This document shows, one piece after another, positions 33,929 through 43,919 of a stretch of 51,191 nt of DNA (the first letter of the stretch is position 1; the number at the start of each line of letters is the position of its first letter). A program made the translations under genes and the position numbers. Source of the stretch: Bacteroidaceae bacterium (GTDB lineage: Bacteria > Bacteroidota > Bacteroidia > Bacteroidales > Bacteroidaceae); contig JAIKZH010000061.1 of the NCBI GenBank assembly GCA_024682395.1, positions 1-51,191 on the forward strand, in the 5' to 3' direction. A model generated the notes under the pieces. That model had not been told where the DNA came from and did no database searches. It saw only the letters and a program-made list of their open reading frames with translations.

Positions 33929-35788
33929 TTATTCTTCTAAATCATTGAGCCATTCAGCATATGCAGCATCGCTTGGCATATGCCAATGTGTTGGTCCCAA
34001 TGTAACAGAGCCTACTTGAGGTCCATCTACAGAACAAGAGCGTTTGTATTGTTGTGAGATAAATCGGCGGCAGAATGTTTTCAGCCAGTGTAAGATGGTT
34101 TCGTCAGAATAATCTCCTTCGAATGCAAGTTTTGCAAGATATAGTATTTTTGCAGGGCGGAATCCATTTCTGATTGTGTGGAAGAGGAAGAAGTCGTGCA
34201 GTTCATATGGTCCGACTATATCTTCAGTCTTTTGTTTTATATTTCCGTCGCTGTCAGCTGGAGTTAACTCAGGACTTATTGGTGTGTTAACTATATCGAG
34301 CAATGTCTGTTTTGTAAGTTCGTTTGCATTATTGTTAGCATACCATCTTACAACATGTTGCATAAGTGTTTTAGGAATAGAGCAGTTTACGGCATAGTTT
34401 GACATATGGTCTCCGTTGAACGTACACCATCCTAATGCAGTTTCAGAGAGGTCGCCTGTTCCGACAACAAATCCGTTTGTCATATTGGCAACATCCATGA
34501 GAATCTGCGTTCTTTCTCTGGCTTGTGCATTCTCGTATGCAACATCGTGTGTATCAATGCTATGACCAATATCGCTGAAGTGTTGAGTACATGCTTCCTT
34601 TATAGATATCTCTCTAACGGTGATGCCAAGTGATTCCATAAGGTTTACTGCATTTGAATGTGTGCGGTTACTTGTTCCGAATCCTGGCATTGTTATAGCG
34701 ATGATGTCTTTCTTATCACGTCCTAACTTATCCATAGCCATCACGCTTGTGAGTACGGCAAGGGTAGAGTCGAGTCCACCAGATATACCGATTACCAAGG
34801 ATTTGGCATTTGTGTGAACGATTCGTTTGATAAGTCCGGATACTTGGATATTAAGGATGTCTTTGCATCGTTGTTCCATAGTACCATCCTCGGTGATGAA
34901 TGGATTTTTGCGTATAGGATAAATAATCTTATCGTCAGTGTCTAATGACATTGAAGATATTGGGAGTGTGATAAGATTATTGCTGTATTTTGCATTAAAT
35001 GATTCAGATGTTATACGTCTGTATCTAATCAGTTCAATATCGACATCAGAGATAATAAGTTGCTCTTTCATTGAGAATCTCTCAGATTGAGCCAAAAGCC
35101 GTCCGTCTTCATATATTAAAGCGTTGCCTGCATATATGGCATCGGATGTTGATTCACCGAATCCGCATGAAGAATAAACGCATGCACAATAAGATTGAGT
35201 TGTTATTGCGCTAAGTAGGTTGTTTGTTGTTGAGTATGAAGAAACGAGTTCTTTAGCCGCAGCCAGATTAAAAATGATTTCAGCGCCATCTTGTGCTAAT
35301 TTGTTTATCATAGGTACTGGACTGGTGATATCGTTTCCGATTGTTATTCCCAATAGAATGTTATTGGTTCTAATCAGAAGGTTTTTGTTTACAGGTATTG
35401 TCTGTCCACAGATTGTTGTGGTACAAGTTTCAAAATCGTCTTTTGGTACAATTGCTTGTATTTTGCCTCCCTGTATAACCAATGCTGTGTTAAGCAATGT
35501 GGAATTGATTCTTAGAGGCATGCCAATTATACTGACAATGTTTAGTGAACGTGTGAAATCCAATAAACTGAACAATGCTTTCTCGCAGCTTGTGATAATA
35601 AGTTCTTGTGCTGTTAGATCTCCGCATGTTGCACTTGAGATACTGAGTTCGGGAAAACATATAATTTGGACACCTCTTCCTTCGGCTTGAGCGATTAAAC
35701 TCTCAATCTGTTGTACGTTGTACTTGCAATCCGCAACTTTTACGAGTGGAATTGCTGAGGCCACTCTAACGAATCCAAATCTATTCAT
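33929..35788 (-). CDS. nadE: NAD+ synthetase with degenerate glutaminase domain
   Basis: 619 residues. The C-terminal synthetase domain looks intact: the ATP-pyrophosphatase loop GISGGLDSTLAV near residue 324 and GTGDLSETALGWCTFNGDHM near 436. The N-terminal nitrilase-like domain keeps Glu47 (FPEL) and Lys116 (VPK), but Gly151 (GITIGNDI) sits where the catalytic cysteine of the G-x-E-I-C-E-D-L motif is expected. The conserved N-Y-x-E-F-Y-E/R-W-F loop after the lysine is missing. Ammonia would then have to come from outside or from another enzyme. It converts deamido-NAD to NAD. It is followed 16 bases later by the DUF2400 gene. Confidence 0.88.
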   Translation of the reverse strand: MNRFGFVRVASAIPLVKVADCKYNVQQIESLIAQAEGRGVQIICFPELSISSATCGDLTAQELIITSCEKALFSLLDFTRSLNIVSIIGMPLRINSTLLNTALVIQGGKIQAIVPKDDFETCTTTICGQTIPVNKNLLIRTNNILLGITIGNDITSPVPMINKLAQDGAEIIFNLAAAKELVSSYSTTNNLLSAITTQSYCACVYSSCGFGESTSDAIYAGNALIYEDGRLLAQSERFSMKEQLIISDVDIELIRYRRITSESFNAKYSNNLITLPISSMSLDTDDKIIYPIRKNPFITEDGTMEQRCKDILNIQVSGLIKRIVHTNAKSLVIGISGGLDSTLAVLTSVMAMDKLGRDKKDIIAITMPGFGTSNRTHSNAVNLMESLGITVREISIKEACTQHFSDIGHSIDTHDVAYENAQARERTQILMDVANMTNGFVVGTGDLSETALGWCTFNGDHMSNYAVNCSIPKTLMQHVVRWYANNNANELTKQTLLDIVNTPISPELTPADSDGNIKQKTEDIVGPYELHDFFLFHTIRNGFRPAKILYLAKLAFEGDYSDETILHWLKTFCRRFISQQYKRSCSVDGPQVGSVTLGPTHWHMPSDAAYAEWLNDLEE

Positions 35789-35876
35789 ATTAAAACCCTC
35801 CTAATTTTTAAAAATTAATTAAATTGTGTTTGTATTGTGTTGTGTTGTTTATTTATTTTACGAGTGTTTTCATCTG

Positions 35877-35906
35877 CAAAGTTACATCTTTTTTTTAAAG
35901 TGTAAA
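35877..35906 (-). promoter_or_regulatory. Candidate nadE promoter
   Basis: On the minus strand TTTA (35906-35903) is followed after 18 bases by TAACTTTG (35884-35877), giving a leader of roughly 80 bases to the nadE ATG. It lies immediately after the TamB stop codon region. Confidence 0.5.
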
Positions 35907-35928
35907 ACTTTAAGTTTAAAAGTTCTCG

Positions 35929-38900
35929 TTATTTATTATTAAATTCTTTCGATTTACGTCTAAATAGTCTTTTCCATGAATCGAAATCTTTCTGATAGCT
36001 AATTCCAATTCCTTGCGTGTTAAGTGTCGCTTTAGTGAAATATCTATCGTTTGTTTGATTATATGCTTTGATGTATGTATTTCCGTTTTCAGAGAGTCGC
36101 CATCTAACATCAAAGTCTCCAATGAAGTTTGCTCTGTTTGTCAGTGTGTTGTCTCTGTATCCGAAGTTTCCATTTATTAATAATCGGTCATTGAGGAGGG
36201 TACCCGATAGTATTCCTTCTATGTCGAGGTCGTTCCATCCTTTTTCTCCTGTAGCGAGTCCAGTACCAAAATTCCATTTGCTATTTGTTCCAATCACATT
36301 TGATAGCATCTGGTTTATTTGTCCAGATATGGTTGAAGAAAGCAATGTGTTAACAGCACCGGTTGTGTTTGATTCGCCTGTGGCTCTGGCGTATTCATTG
36401 GTGTAGAAACGTCCGAGTCCTAATAAATAAATCATTTGCATATTCATTTCTTCATCAGTACTGATGAGTGAGCGAACCAACTGTCGTGTCTCATCGTTGA
36501 CATTTGGCATCATTATGTCGAACCCGAAATTCATATTACCCAAATTACCTGTGATGTCAAGAATACAAATCACTTTGACTTTTGGATTCTGGTTATATAA
36601 TGTAGTTCCTGTTAGGTCGTTTAATGGCACAGAATTAATTGTATGGTTGCATAACAATCGGATGTTGGCATCAAATGGGTTGCCATTGAACACAACATTA
36701 CTTGTTGGCTGTATATCAAGATCGCGATATATTATGTCTTGAAGATACAGACGATACTTTCCTTTTTGTATTTGGTAGATTCCGTTGAGTGAGAACGGAC
36801 TCTTGTTGTGATAATGTGCTAATAATGTGCCAGTTCCAAAGGTTGACATATAACCATCTTCGACATTGTCCATTCTTAATTTTATTTCACAATCAGGAGT
36901 GATATTGATGATGATGTCAAAGAAGATGTCACCTTTATAAGATGGTTGCATTGTAGTTGCAATGTTACTTTCGTTTGTCTGTACAGCCTCTTCTTTGTTG
37001 AATGAGAAATCAGGCAGATAATTTTTGTGTTCTCGTATTTCCACAAAGTTTGAAGACGATATAGCATCTGGTGTGGCTGCATCATATGCAAAAACAGAAC
37101 CAGGGCATGGAGTGATTTCAGCATTCATCCTGAGAGGGTGTCCGTCGGCTCCATGAAGGTTAAGTGTGCCGTTTACAAATACGGTTGCTTTGAATTTATC
37201 GGAATTAAATTCTTTCTCGTCATATACGCAAATATCGTTGAACTTTATGTCGAAATCATATTTAAAGTTCTTCATGTTATAATGTGAGAGAGTTCCGTTT
37301 ACGACGGCAGTACCACGTTGCCCCTCATCAGTTAGTCGTATGTTGTCGAAACAGAATTGATGCAGTCTTAGATGTAAACTATCTTCAGGATTGATGTGAT
37401 ACATTGTTCCTGTGGCATTTAAACGTAGATTTACATCAGCACTTATATCACCCACAATATTCACATCGTTGAGTGGACCGATAACATGAATTTCGCCGTT
37501 GGTAGAACCTGTTATATCTCGGAATGTGGAGCCTAAGAAACCATTAAGGAATTCAGCGTTGGTGTTATTTGTGTTAATCTTTAGGTCCATTTGTTTGGTT
37601 GCAGGTGCAACATATCCAGATATATCGGTTGCTCTGTCAAGACCTTTGTAATTGTCAATGATATGTCCAAGAAGGTTGATTCCTTTGTTTTCTTGATCCC
37701 AGAATGCTTGTATGAATCCAGTTCCTAATCGACCATCCTGTAAATACATATTATTAATTACAAGATTTGCACTTAAATGTGGACTTTTATTCAATGCGGC
37801 AGCAACCACCACCTCTCCAGAAGCCAGACCTTGAAGTTTTACGGCTGTGAAGTCTACTATGTCGGTGATATATGCAATTTCAAGATTATTTAATTTTGCC
37901 TTTACTGTATCGTTAGCCGATTCAGAGACAGTTCCATTTAAGATAATATATTGTTGTGTCTTGTTATTATTGTCATTGTTTGCAATCTTAATATTGTGTA
38001 GGTTGATTTTCTTGTTAAATACAGTAATGTCAGCAGGGTGTATTGACCAAGTTGTATCGTTGATTGTGAATTGTGATTTGTGTAGATGTACATTAGTTTT
38101 TAGTTTGCCCAAACTGTCGGCGAACTGAGTTGTAGCATATACAGTACCTTCCTCGTCCCATTTCACGAGTGTATGTAATTTGTTGTCATGGGCATCAACT
38201 GATAGATGCAGTTTGGTAGGATTTCCTTCCTCTTCTTCAGCTCTTGTGGTATTGATAGTTGCGCTAATTAGGTTTTTGTTTGAATAAACGATAGCACGAG
38301 TATCTGTAAATATTTTGTTGTTGTTAGAGATGCTTGGGGCATCGATAGTCATATACAGAGAATCACTTTGAGTGTTTATTCTTCCTACTATATTTATAGG
38401 TGATTTTATTGTATATCCATCAGGGATTAACTGCTCAGTGATAGGTGATTGACTGAGGCTTAGATTAAAATCGAAATCTTCGTTTAGGTTAGGAGATTTA
38501 TCCGACAATGCAGGAATATGTTTAGCCAGCAGATTTTGGAAAGAGTCCTTTATTTTTTCGATTTTAACGTTTCCTTGTATGTTTGCATCAATTCCGTCAG
38601 TATTTAGGTTTATAGTCTTATATCCGTTTAGATTTCCTTGGAGTGATGCATTTATATTTTTTATAGGGAATTTTATTGATGGTATATTAATGTCTGCAGT
38701 GTCAATATGCAGTGACATATCAATATCTGTGTTTGCAGTATTGTATATAGCTTCCAAATCGAATCGCAGAGCATGATCTTTTCCTTTTATGCTGCCGTCT
38801 AACACATTTTTAAGTGATGTGACGTCTATATCGATATTGTGATAGTTTTTTCCGTTATATTCAAACTTATCAATACTTCCAAGCAGTGTTCCCTGTGGTA

Positions 38901-40254
38901 TTCTGTCTTTTACAAGTTGAGCATCAACGTTTAGATTAAACGCAGTTTCTCCAAATGATTGATTATTAAGTAATTTAGATAAGTTTAGCTTGTCGGTTGT
39001 GATGTTACCTTTTAAATATGTGTTATCAGTGAAGTTGATATCCATATCAATTTTTCCAGCATCAGTGAGCATATAACCATTGCTTATTATTTTGTCGTTT
39101 GATGCTTCTAAATGTCCTTGATATTTTATATCGCCAATATTATTGATTATATCAGATTTTAGAGAAGGAGCAATTAGTGACAATAACTGCTGTTTTTCAT
39201 CGTGTTTTATTGCAAAATCCTGTATATCAGCATTTATTGTTGCGTTGTTCTTTAAATCAGACACATAAGCGTCCATTTTTAGGCGCATTAGGTTATCGTC
39301 GGAGTGTATATTGAAATTGTTTATGTTTATATTGTCTTGATCACCTTTAATTGTACTTGAGAGATAAAGGGGTAGGGTGATATCCTTCAGATTAGGCATT
39401 AACGCACTGAAATCCGACGGAGTGATATATGAATCGTAGATATATGTGTTATATGAATAAGTTTGATCTGTAGTGTTGTAATCAAACTTTAGAGTGTCCA
39501 GATATAATGATGATTGAGGAGCTTTAAAATTGAAATCAGTTACGATTCCATGTGTCTTGTCTGCATTGATTTTTGCAGTAAAATTCTTTAGGATAAATCC
39601 AGAGTTGTTTTCTTTGAAATTGAATCGGCGTATAACTATATCGATGTTGTCGTCGGTAAGTTCACGCAACGATAATGTGGCATCAATGTCGTTAATGTCC
39701 AAGTGGTTGACATTGAATTTGTTAGATGTGTATTTCTCTGAGAGAATGTTATATTTTATATGTCCACGTCTTAGTATGAATGTGTTGATGTTTAAGTGGA
39801 GAGGTGTTGACTTTTCATTATCATTACTAAGAGCGTCAATAAGGAATTGGTAATTACCTTCAGATTGTGGAGTGCGTTTGTAAAGATTAGCTTGTAATCC
39901 GAACAATTGCGCACTTCCAATGCTGATTTCCCCTTTTAAAAGTTTTATTATGCTGATTTTAACAGCAGTTCTGTCGGCTTTGAGTAAGTCTTGTCCGCTT
40001 TTGTCTTTGATATTGATGTCGTCAATGATCAGTCTGTTTAGAAAACCCACATTTACTTTTCCAATGCTGACTTCCGAACCGATTTTATCAGACAAGGCAT
40101 CTGCAATCCAACTTCCTAATTGGTTTTGAACTGCTGGAATGTTGACGAGTATAATAAGGCATGTATATAGAGTTATTATGCCTGTAATTATACCTTGGAT
40201 TATTTGTTTAATTTTCTTGATAATGCAATCATCTTTATCGCTGTAACAGCGCAT
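35929..40254 (-). CDS. tamB: TamB-like translocation and assembly module protein
   Basis: 1441 residues: one N-terminal signal-anchor helix (about 17-38), a long repetitive beta-taco region of alternating short strands, and a C-terminal DUF490/TamB domain (about 1000-1430) with stretches such as [18 protein letters not shown] and [19 protein letters not shown]. The N-terminus [23 protein letters not shown] matches AsmA/TamB starts. Such proteins bridge the periplasm and act in outer-membrane biogenesis or lipid transport. The only ATG that includes the anchor is at 40254, inside ribH, giving a 55-base overlap. Downstream, the nadE promoter follows at once. Confidence 0.9.
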   Translation of the reverse strand: MRCYSDKDDCIIKKIKQIIQGIITGIITLYTCLIILVNIPAVQNQLGSWIADALSDKIGSEVSIGKVNVGFLNRLIIDDINIKDKSGQDLLKADRTAVKISIIKLLKGEISIGSAQLFGLQANLYKRTPQSEGNYQFLIDALSNDNEKSTPLHLNINTFILRRGHIKYNILSEKYTSNKFNVNHLDINDIDATLSLRELTDDNIDIVIRRFNFKENNSGFILKNFTAKINADKTHGIVTDFNFKAPQSSLYLDTLKFDYNTTDQTYSYNTYIYDSYITPSDFSALMPNLKDITLPLYLSSTIKGDQDNININNFNIHSDDNLMRLKMDAYVSDLKNNATINADIQDFAIKHDEKQQLLSLIAPSLKSDIINNIGDIKYQGHLEASNDKIISNGYMLTDAGKIDMDINFTDNTYLKGNITTDKLNLSKLLNNQSFGETAFNLNVDAQLVKDRIPQGTLLGSIDKFEYNGKNYHNIDIDVTSLKNVLDGSIKGKDHALRFDLEAIYNTANTDIDMSLHIDTADINIPSIKFPIKNINASLQGNLNGYKTINLNTDGIDANIQGNVKIEKIKDSFQNLLAKHIPALSDKSPNLNEDFDFNLSLSQSPITEQLIPDGYTIKSPINIVGRINTQSDSLYMTIDAPSISNNNKIFTDTRAIVYSNKNLISATINTTRAEEEEGNPTKLHLSVDAHDNKLHTLVKWDEEGTVYATTQFADSLGKLKTNVHLHKSQFTINDTTWSIHPADITVFNKKINLHNIKIANNDNNNKTQQYIILNGTVSESANDTVKAKLNNLEIAYITDIVDFTAVKLQGLASGEVVVAAALNKSPHLSANLVINNMYLQDGRLGTGFIQAFWDQENKGINLLGHIIDNYKGLDRATDISGYVAPATKQMDLKINTNNTNAEFLNGFLGSTFRDITGSTNGEIHVIGPLNDVNIVGDISADVNLRLNATGTMYHINPEDSLHLRLHQFCFDNIRLTDEGQRGTAVVNGTLSHYNMKNFKYDFDIKFNDICVYDEKEFNSDKFKATVFVNGTLNLHGADGHPLRMNAEITPCPGSVFAYDAATPDAISSSNFVEIREHKNYLPDFSFNKEEAVQTNESNIATTMQPSYKGDIFFDIIINITPDCEIKLRMDNVEDGYMSTFGTGTLLAHYHNKSPFSLNGIYQIQKGKYRLYLQDIIYRDLDIQPTSNVVFNGNPFDANIRLLCNHTINSVPLNDLTGTTLYNQNPKVKVICILDITGNLGNMNFGFDIMMPNVNDETRQLVRSLISTDEEMNMQMIYLLGLGRFYTNEYARATGESNTTGAVNTLLSSTISGQINQMLSNVIGTNSKWNFGTGLATGEKGWNDLDIEGILSGTLLNDRLLINGNFGYRDNTLTNRANFIGDFDVRWRLSENGNTYIKAYNQTNDRYFTKATLNTQGIGISYQKDFDSWKRLFRRKSKEFNNK

Positions 40255-40691
40255 TCATCACCTTTGTTTCCCAACTTTCCTCCAGCACGATCAATAGCCT
40301 GTTGCATGTCGTTAGTTGTGATAAGTCCATATATTACAGGTTTAGATTGTGTTGCATTAAGTTGTGCCAGTCCCTGTGTTGTACCTTGGCAGATGTAATC
40401 GAAATGTGGTGTGTCGCCTCGAATTACGCATCCGATAGCTATTACAGCATCCACATCGGTCATAGCCATTTGTGTGGCTCCGTAAATCAGTTCAAAACTA
40501 CCTGGTACAGTTTCTACATGTATGTCTTGTTCTTTTACTCCGTGTCTATAAAGAGTATCAAGGGCACCTTGTAAGAGTGCCCCTGTGATATTTTCATTCC
40601 ATTCGGCTACTACAATTCCTACTTTCATGCCATTGGCATCGGGTACAGAATTAATGTCGTAGTCGCTTAAGTTATGGTTTTTTGTTGCCAC
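40200..40691 (-). CDS. ribH: 6,7-dimethyl-8-ribityllumazine synthase
   Basis: 163 residues. The family's substrate-binding sequences are present: [13 protein letters not shown] (about 24-36), [15 protein letters not shown] (about 60-74), [17 protein letters not shown] with the catalytic histidine in the TPHFD segment, and [13 protein letters not shown]. It makes lumazine, the riboflavin precursor. The start is GTG at 40691; the first internal ATG would delete the conserved Bacteroidetes N-terminus [11 protein letters not shown]. It overlaps the TamB gene by 55 bases and starts 34 bases after the TPR gene. No FMN riboswitch is visible. Confidence 0.95.
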   Translation of the reverse strand: MATKNHNLSDYDINSVPDANGMKVGIVVAEWNENITGALLQGALDTLYRHGVKEQDIHVETVPGSFELIYGATQMAMTDVDAVIAIGCVIRGDTPHFDYICQGTTQGLAQLNATQSKPVIYGLITTNDMQQAIDRAGGKLGNKGDECAVTAIKMIALSRKLNK

Positions 40692-40725
40692 TTGTATAGT
40701 GTATTATAATTATCAATCAGTTTGT

Positions 40726-41400
40726 TTATTTTGCGTTCTCGATATATTTATCTATATCATTAGCGATTGGAGAACGGAAATATTTGTTTTTGATTTGTTC
40801 GTAGAGTTCTACGGCTTTATCTTTTTGGTTGATAGATTCGTAGAGTTCGCCTGCTTGCAAAAGGAAGATAGGAGTTACAGCATCGTTCTCAGACATTTTT
40901 GCAGCCTCAAGAAGTTTGTCGATACCTTTTTCTACATCGCCTTTTGTTGCGTAGCAGTTGCCAAGAGCAGCAACAGCAGATGGTGAGATGATTTCGTCAT
41001 TTTGAGGAGTAAATGATTCGAGCATCTTAATAGCGTCGTCAATCTTGTCTAAGTTATAGTAGCAAAGTCCGGCATATGCTTTAGCCAAATTACCAGTCTT
41101 TGTGCTTCCGTACTCATTTATGATTTTGATTAAACCTTTGTCTTTTGCATCGCTTCCGTTAAGGGCTTGTTCGTATTGGTCTTGACTGAAAGCAGCTTGA
41201 CTTTTAGCAATGTATTCTGCAGCCTCGGCATTTTGATTCTTTTGATGATTATTCCAGATAAAGATACCGGCAACAATAACGATAATTACTCCAAGTACGA
41301 TTAGGATAGTTTTGAGGTGCTTTTCAATGAATGCTTCACTTTTTGTGAGTTGCACATCGAGTGCCAAAGCGTCGTTTTTAGAATTTTTGTTCTTAGCCAT
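40726..41400 (-). CDS. Membrane-anchored TPR protein (YfgM-like)
   Basis: 224 residues with a cytoplasmic N-terminus, one membrane helix (about 30-49) and a periplasmic tetratricopeptide region (about 90-220), for example KAYAGLCYYNLDKIDDAIKML and ALGNCYATKGDVEKGIDKLLEA. The single-anchor plus TPR layout resembles YfgM of E. coli, a SecYEG/chaperone-associated factor; identity is by architecture only. It is the first gene of a run with ribH and tamB-like, with a candidate promoter upstream. Confidence 0.75.
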   Translation of the reverse strand: MAKNKNSKNDALALDVQLTKSEAFIEKHLKTILIVLGVIIVIVAGIFIWNNHQKNQNAEAAEYIAKSQAAFSQDQYEQALNGSDAKDKGLIKIINEYGSTKTGNLAKAYAGLCYYNLDKIDDAIKMLESFTPQNDEIISPSAVAALGNCYATKGDVEKGIDKLLEAAKMSENDAVTPIFLLQAGELYESINQKDKAVELYEQIKNKYFRSPIANDIDKYIENAK

Positions 41401-41484
41401 TTTTATTATGTTTTAATTGTTTATTTCGATTTGTTTTTTATTGGTTTGTTTTATTGTCTATTGCAGTTCTGCACATTTAGATTG

Positions 41485-41492
41485 CAAATTTA
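41485..41492 (-). promoter_or_regulatory. Candidate promoter -7 box of the TPR-ribH-tamB operon
   Basis: TAAATTTG on the minus strand, identical to the box of the acyl-CoA synthetase promoter, about 85 bases before the TPR gene ATG. The -33 box is weak (TTCG). Confidence 0.45.
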
Positions 41493-41574
41493 CGTTTTTT
41501 TTCTTTAACAACGAAGAATTTCATGAAAAAGTTTGAAAATAGATACTTTTTAGTATCATACCAGTGTATAACAG

Positions 41575-41607
41575 ACAAGCGATGACAGTTGTGATGCCAT
41601 CGCTTGT
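41575..41607. terminator. Probable htpG terminator
   Basis: A perfect 10-bp stem (41575-41584 with 41598-41607) with a 13-base loop lies 20 bases past the htpG stop codon. The T-run is on the plus-strand side, so leftward termination may be inefficient. Confidence 0.5.
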
Positions 41608-41626
41608 TTTTTGAAGATTAAATGAG

Positions 41627-43675
41627 TTATTTTATGATACTTATACTTCTTTGTATGAAGTTGTTGAGTGCTTCGCCTTTCAATAGACCATTTTGAAGAA
41701 GGGCAAGGTCGATTAATTGATGTATTGTATTGTTATCCTTAGCATAATCAGCAAGAATTGCAGTTCTCTTGTTTTTCTCAGCATCGATATCTTTGCGTGT
41801 TTGTTCAAGATTGTCTTTGCTTTCCTGACTGATTTCTTCCCATTTCTTACCTTGTTGTTCTTGTTCTATTACTTGTTTGCGTGCATCAAGACCTTTTAGT
41901 TCCATTTCTATAGGTTTGAGCGACTCAGCTGTTGCAGATTCTCCTTCTTCAAGTATTTTCTTGATGAGTGGGTGGTCTGTGTTGACAACAATATTCATCA
42001 TGTCTGGCATTTCGCCGTAGAATGACATTCCTGGTTGCAGTTTTGCCATTTCCTTCATACGGCGCATATATTCGCTTTGTGTGATGGTGATTGGAGCCGA
42101 TTCTGCACCCATTGCTTGTGGTTCGACGTGGAATTCAGTCTTGTCGATTTTTGGCAATTGTGTTTGGAATAGGTCGGCGAGGATTCCTCCGTTATTGTTG
42201 TCTTGTGATTGGTTATCTTCCTTTTGAATCAAGCGATTGACAGTGTCGGAGTCAACTCGTACGAAACGAGTTTTTTCTTGTTTTTCCTCGAGCATGCCAA
42301 GCATAGCTGCGTCTAATTCGCCATCCATGAGAAGCACGTTATATCCTTTGTCTTGTGCAGCTTTGATGTATGTGTATTGTGCTTCTTTGTTTTGTGCATA
42401 TAGATAGATAACGTTGCCGTCTTTGTCGGTCTGTTCAGTCTTAATCAAATCACGATACTCGTCATATGTAAAGTACTTACCTTCAGTGTCTTTTAGAAGT
42501 GCGTATGACTTTGCCTTATCGTAATAATCTTGTTGAGATAACATGCCGTAGTGGATAAAGATCTTTATGTCATCCCATTTTTCTTCGAATTCTTTGCGGT
42601 CTTGTTTGAAAATAGACTGAAGACGATCGCTTACCTTCTTAGTGATGTAAGTTGATATTTTCTTCACATTGCTATCGCTCTGCAAGTAGCTACGGCTTAC
42701 GTTAAGAGGGATGTCTGGTGAGTCGATCACACCATGGAGCAGAGTGAGGAAGTCAGGCACGATTCCTTCAACAGAGTCGGTTACGAACACTTGGTTACAG
42801 TATAATTGGATTTTGTTTTTCTGCAATTCAAGTTGGTTGCGTACTTTAGGGAAATACAGAACACCAGTGAGGTTGAATGGATAGTCAACGTTGAGGTGAA
42901 TCCAGAACAATGGTTCATTGCTCATTGGATAGAGTTCTCTGTAGAAATTCTTGTAGTCTTCATCTTTCAAATCTGCTGGTTTCTTTGTCCATAGCGGATT
43001 TGTGTTGTTGATGATGTTGTCTTCGTCAGTTTCAACTTGTTTGCCGTCTTTCCATTCTTTCTTTTTGCCGAAAGCGATATTAATTGGTAAGAAGTGGCAG
43101 TATTTTGTAAGCAATTCTTGGATTTTGTTTTCTTCAAGGAATTCCTTACATTCATCATCTATATACATGATGATATCGGTACCACGTTCTTTCTTGTCTG
43201 CTTCTTCGATTGTGTATTCAGGACTTCCGTCGCAAGACCATTTAACGGCTTTGCTTCCTTCTTTCCAACTCTTAGTGATGATTTCCACCTTTTTAGAAAC
43301 CATGAACGAGCTGTAGAATCCCAGACCGAAGTGTCCGATTATTGCGTTTGCATCTTCTTTATATTTATCAAGGAAGTCGTTTGCACTTGAGAATGCTATT
43401 TGGTTGATATAGTTTTCGATTTCTTCTTCAGTCATACCGATACCACGGTCGCTTACAGTAAGGGTTCCGGCGTCTTTGTTGATGCTTACATGGATTGTGA
43501 TATCTCCCATGTCTTCTTTCATCTCGCCTCGTTGTGCAAATGTGCGTAGTTTTTGTGTTGCGTCACATGCGTTACTTACTATTTCGCGAAGAAAGATGTC
43601 GTGATCACTATATAAGAACTTTTTGATTACGGGGAATATGTTCTCGGTTGTAACCCCAATGTTTCCTTTAGACAT
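41627..43675 (-). CDS. htpG: Molecular chaperone HtpG (Hsp90)
   Basis: 682 residues from the ATG at 43675. An open frame to a TTG at 43771 adds 32 residues unlike the family and overlaps the probable promoter, so I reject it. The GHKL ATPase motifs are clear: LREIVSNACDA (residues 29-39, with Glu31, Asn35, Asp38), DRGIGMTEEE, and GHFGLGFYSSFM. The middle domain (about 230-500) has LNVSRSYLQSD, and the C-terminal dimerisation domain follows. The linker around 515-550 is somewhat charged and Asn-rich. It is monocistronic. Confidence 0.97.
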   Translation of the reverse strand: MSKGNIGVTTENIFPVIKKFLYSDHDIFLREIVSNACDATQKLRTFAQRGEMKEDMGDITIHVSINKDAGTLTVSDRGIGMTEEEIENYINQIAFSSANDFLDKYKEDANAIIGHFGLGFYSSFMVSKKVEIITKSWKEGSKAVKWSCDGSPEYTIEEADKKERGTDIIMYIDDECKEFLEENKIQELLTKYCHFLPINIAFGKKKEWKDGKQVETDEDNIINNTNPLWTKKPADLKDEDYKNFYRELYPMSNEPLFWIHLNVDYPFNLTGVLYFPKVRNQLELQKNKIQLYCNQVFVTDSVEGIVPDFLTLLHGVIDSPDIPLNVSRSYLQSDSNVKKISTYITKKVSDRLQSIFKQDRKEFEEKWDDIKIFIHYGMLSQQDYYDKAKSYALLKDTEGKYFTYDEYRDLIKTEQTDKDGNVIYLYAQNKEAQYTYIKAAQDKGYNVLLMDGELDAAMLGMLEEKQEKTRFVRVDSDTVNRLIQKEDNQSQDNNNGGILADLFQTQLPKIDKTEFHVEPQAMGAESAPITITQSEYMRRMKEMAKLQPGMSFYGEMPDMMNIVVNTDHPLIKKILEEGESATAESLKPIEMELKGLDARKQVIEQEQQGKKWEEISQESKDNLEQTRKDIDAEKNKRTAILADYAKDNNTIHQLIDLALLQNGLLKGEALNNFIQRSISIIK

Positions 43676-43714
43676 AATGTTATGTTGTTTTTTGTGTATT
43701 TTTTTGTTTACGAA

Positions 43715-43722
43715 CAAAAGTA
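43715..43722 (-). promoter_or_regulatory. Candidate htpG promoter -7 box
   Basis: TACTTTTG on the minus strand matches the Bacteroidetes -7 consensus 40 bases before the chosen ATG at 43675. No heat-shock inverted repeat (CIRCE-type) was seen. Confidence 0.4.
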
Positions 43723-43851
43723 AGCAAAGATGATGCCATTGAGTAATGTACTGACATAATGACAATATCAATTTAGAAACAAAAATATATGTAATTTGAT
43801 AACTGGTTTGTTTTTCCTTTGTAAAAGTAATGATATATACAATAAATGTAG

Positions 43852-43859
43852 TACCTTTG
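43852..43859 (+). promoter_or_regulatory. Candidate promoter -7 box of the pectinase gene
   Basis: TACCTTTG matches the -7 consensus 61 bases before the ATG at 43920. The -33 position holds AATG, a weak match, as might be expected of an activator-dependent promoter. Confidence 0.45.
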
Positions 43860-43919
43860 TTGAGGATAACAAAATATTACACTTAATTATTAACTTTCAA
43901 GCTTTTACAATCCTTTCCA

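Noticed and set aside
40692-40725. FMN riboswitch in front of ribH
   Set aside because: The gap to the preceding gene is only 34 bases and none of the conserved RFN elements are present.
43676-43771. Extended N-terminus of HtpG from a TTG
   Set aside because: The 32 extra residues do not resemble the family, and the region contains the candidate promoter; the ATG at 43675 gives the conserved start MSKGNIGV.
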